From Lachnospiraceae bacterium (GTDB taxonomy: Bacteria > Bacillota > Clostridia > Lachnospirales > Lachnospiraceae), in assembly GCA_021201665.1 (NCBI GenBank), contig JAJQEO010000031.1:1-34569 (forward strand): DNA of 34,569 nt, written 5' to 3'. The notes under the pieces are model-generated. The model did no database searches. It was not told where the DNA came from and worked only from the letters and a program-made list of their open reading frames with translations. The position numbers and the translations under genes were made by a program. Shown here one piece after another: positions 32,147-34,569 of this stretch (within the stretch, counting starts at the first letter, position 1; every line of letters begins with the position of its first letter).

Positions 32147-33915
32147 GTGGACGCAAAGCAGACATTAAAAAAGTATTTCGGCTATGATACCTGGAAACCC
32201 GGACAGGAAGAAATTATTGACGCGGTTCTGTCCGGAAAGGATGTATTGGCGATTATGCCGACCGGAGCGGGCAAATCGGTCTGCTATCAAGTGCCGGCAT
32301 TGCTTTTGCCGGGGATGACGATCGTCATCTCCCCGCTGATTTCCCTCATGCAAGATATCACGCCGGAATGAACAATGAGGATCGAAAAGAAAGCCAGGAT
32401 GATTTCATTTACGACCGGTCTCTGGTGATCGTCGCCACAAACGCGTTCGGCATGGGCATCGACAAATCTAACGTAAGGTTCGTGATTCATTATAATATGC
32501 CTCAGAGCATGGAGAATTACTATCAGGAGGCCGGCCGCGCGGGCAGAGACGGCGAGCCGTCACAGTGTATTCTGCTTTTTTCCCCGCAGGATATTATGAT
32601 TAACAAATTTCTGCTGGAGCATAAAGACTTTACCGATATTCCATACGAGGATATGGAATCCATCCGGCAGCGCGATGCAAAAAGACTCCAGATCATGGAA
32701 GGATATTGTAGGACCACGGGATGCCTGCGCAATTATATACTTGACTATTTTGGCGAGAAAAGAAGTGAATCCTGCAATTCCTGCGGCAATTGTCACAGAG
32801 AATATACAGAGATCGATATGACAGAGGAGGCGAAGCAGGTCATCAATTGCGTCTGGGAGACAAGGGGGAGATATGGCCTCAGTATCATCCTTGGCACGCT
32901 TCTCGGCGCAGACAGAGCCAGGCTAAAGGAAGTCAGGGCTACCGGCTATAAGACCTACGGGGCACTGAAAAACCGTTCCGAATCAGAGCTCCGGCTGTTG
33001 ATCAGCCAGCTTCTCGCGGACGGATATCTCTGTCAGACCACGGATAAATACAGCGTGATCCGCATGGGAAACATCGCACCTCTTAAGGACGCTGCGACGC
33101 GCATCCTGATCCGGGTTCACGAAGACAAAGAGCCGGAAAGGGCGGAACGTCAGGCCAAATCCCGCAAAAGGAGAAGCACCGATTCCCTCACAAAGGCTGG
33201 CTATGAGTTATTTGAAGTGCTGCGCCAGCTGCGGCTGACGATTGCCAGAGAAGAAGGCGTGCCGCCGTATATCATTTTCAGTGATAAAACCTTAATCGAT
33301 ATGAGCGCCAAAGCACCGCGTGACAGATCGACTATGATGAATGTATCTGGAGTAGGCGAGGCCAAATTCGAGAAGTACGGCGGCAGGTTTCTGGATGCAG
33401 TCGCAGAATTTCTGGAAGAACATCCGGATGCCGTCACTGGCATAGAGGCCGATGAAGATGCTTCCGGAGAAGCTTCCAAAGAGACTTCCAAAGAGACTTC
33501 CAAAGAAAAAGGCGTGCCTGGTAAAATGGTAAAAAAACCAAAAGGGGCTTTTTATCTTAACCCGGAGGACGGGGACAGGTTTGAATACAAGGATCTTTCG
33601 CTTTTGGGTGAAATCAGAGACGAGCTGAACAGGATTACATCTGCGGACAATGTAAAGCATCTATTTGGGACAGACATCTTCAGGCTGCTGACAGGGCGGG
33701 GATATGTGGAAGAGCGGCAGATAGAAGGCAGGTCTGTCCGGGTACAGACCGAGCTGGGTCTATCCAAAGGGATTGCTGCCGCTGAAAAGATCAGCAAGGC
33801 GGGGAATGCGTACACAGTTTTGATGTATCCTCCGGCAGTCCAGAAAGAGATTGTGGAGTATTTTATTGAGATGGGAAAACAGACGGAAGCTGACGAAGAC
33901 GCAAAACGCAGCTGA
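32147..33915 (+). pseudogene. recQ: recQ ATP-dependent DNA helicase with an internal deletion
   Basis: RecQ unwinds DNA during repair. From a GTG at 32147 the N-terminal part is normal: [14 protein letters not shown], Walker [15 protein letters not shown] and [11 protein letters not shown], then the frame ends at a TGA (32369-32371). Sequence resumes in another frame with [33 protein letters not shown] (motif VI), the zinc-binding Cys cluster CNSCGNC, winged-helix and HRDC regions, to 33915. The junction is at about 32354-32358. By comparison with E. coli RecQ, about 175 codons holding motifs Ia to IV, including DEAH, are missing. A downstream frame from 32368 could make a 515-residue protein without the ATPase core. 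A KETSKE repeat links HRDC to the last domain. Confidence 0.88.
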
Positions 33916-33951
33916 ATACCCGATAATGCCCGGTATATGAATACTAAGAAA

Positions 33952-33988
33952 TGGTCTGGCTCAATTTGAGCCAGACCAAAATTTTTTT
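33952..33988 (+). terminator. Strong intrinsic terminator after recQ
   Basis: A perfect 27-base inverted repeat (TGGTCTGGCTCAA pairing with TTGAGCCAGACCA, 33952-33978) followed by AAA and seven T residues at 33982-33988. It is the clearest terminator in the window. Confidence 0.93.
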
Positions 33989-34097
33989 CTCTTACAGGGA
34001 AATTTTCGCCTTCTTGTGCGTCTAAAATTTGATGAAGATGGTGAAAATGATTCATCTGGAACTGCATTGAGGGTAGGAAGATGGATTTTATACGGTA

Positions 34098-34320
34098 CTA
34101 TTTCCTGTCCAGCTCCTTTAGAATTCCGCTTACCAGTACAAAGGCCAGTAAAAAGGCGAGTACATCGGAGACCGGCTGGGAAAGCTGCAGGCCGCGCAGG
34201 CCGAAGAAGCGCGGAAGGACGGCCAGCACGGGAATCAGGAAAAGCCCCTGCCTTGCACAGGATATGATGGAGGAGCGGAAGCCGTATCCGATGGACTGAG
34301 AGAATGTTTTGTCCCGAAAT
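34098..34320 (-). pseudogene. C-terminal fragment of a MATE family transporter
   Basis: On the - strand the frame encodes TFSQSIGYGFRSSIISCARQ, then GLFLIPVLAVLPRFFG, LRGLQLSQPVSDVLAFLLAF, and ends at the stop at 34098. This is the last two membrane segments of a MATE multidrug/Na+ antiporter, which is normally about 450 residues. Upstream of about 34320 the sequence no longer matches, so about 85 per cent of the gene is missing. A duplicated TCCCGAAAT (34312 and 34323) marks the break. Confidence 0.7.
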
Positions 34321-34360
34321 AGTCCCGAAATATCTGGTGAGCGCAGGCCAACAGAGATAA

Positions 34361-34507
34361 CTGCACTTTGCCGTGCCATTCGAACAGGCTTTGATAGCGG
34401 ATAAAGCCATGACACGTCAGGAAGGGCGTATTGGCCTGGGACTGGCTTTATGCACGCAGATTGCCAGACTGCATGGAGGCAGGATTGAAATAGAAAGCGT
34501 CAAATAA
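34361..34507 (+). pseudogene. C-terminal fragment of a sensor histidine kinase
   Basis: Forty-eight codons in frame to a TAA at 34505-34507 contain ADKAMTRQEGRIGLGLALC followed by TQIARLHGGRIEIES. This is the G-box end of the HATPase_c domain (usual form GLGLAL-x-x-I-x-x-LHGG). No start codon, dimerisation helix or N/D boxes exist upstream: an in-frame TAA lies at 34358-34360. It is a scrap of a two-component kinase gene, abutting the MATE remnant in opposite orientation. Confidence 0.75.
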
Positions 34508-34569
34508 TTTTACGTGGGTGTAGATATTTTTCTTTGGTTTTTGAAATTGTAACATAAAAGCAGGTAACA
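34508..34569. other. Right-edge spacer
   Basis: AT-rich sequence to the window edge with a T-rich run at 34528-34546. No gene is supported within the 62 bases visible. Confidence 0.3.

Noticed and set aside
33961..34410. Overlapping - strand frame with Cys/Arg/Leu-rich composition near the right edge
   Set aside because: It is the out-of-frame companion of the MATE remnant and crosses the recQ terminator.

Overview
The window reads as a low-GC Gram-positive chromosome segment, most likely from a gut Lachnospiraceae (Clostridia). The basis is the purine-rich Shine-Dalgarno sites, a pheB-hom-apgM gene set typical of Clostridia, DUF975/DUF4190 membrane proteins, a PD-(D/E)XK family transposase-like protein and a zeta-toxin locus. 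Genus and species cannot be read from the sequence.

Left half (435-17527, all + strand) is a surface-polysaccharide locus: radical SAM/SPASM protein, GT4 glycosyltransferase, Wzy-type polymerase, a glycosyltransferase with a GnT-I-like EDDLE motif, a VioA-like sugar aminotransferase, Wzx flippase, then two more GT4 enzymes. Embedded between 7744 and 16301 is a cassette of central-metabolism-like enzymes: MmgE/PrpD-type dehydratase, a U32-like TIM-barrel protein, an ATP-grasp ligase, a CitE-like C-C bond lyase, and the two subunits of a class I fumarase/tartrate dehydratase split around a D-2-hydroxyacid dehydrogenase. My inference is that it makes a hydroxy-/polycarboxylic acid and couples it, through the ATP-grasp enzyme, to an amino sugar of the repeat unit. 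This is the best candidate in the window for an undescribed system. The first part of the locus (about 1600-6100) is visibly AT-rich compared with everything right of 17.9 kb, which suggests horizontal acquisition.

Right half is mostly chromosomal backbone. It holds a PD-(D/E)XK transposase-like protein (17905), a pheB-hom-apgM threonine-branch operon (19299-22920) whose first and last genes both end in tandem minisatellites, and two convergent membrane-protein genes (23160-24687, - strand). These are followed by a frameshifted zeta-toxin locus (25270-26038), tex, acylphosphatase, an sce7726-family nuclease-like gene and NADP isocitrate dehydrogenase behind a near-consensus promoter. From 31.5 kb the sequence decays: a truncated DUF4143 ATPase, a recQ with an internal deletion, and 3' scraps of a MATE transporter and a histidine kinase.

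Non-coding structure is rich. There are two copies of a dispersed hairpin element with a GAA triloop and compensatory stem changes (24.87 and 28.87 kb), 42-, 43- and 47-bp tandem repeats, and several terminators. I saw no rRNA, tRNA, CRISPR array or intact insertion sequence.
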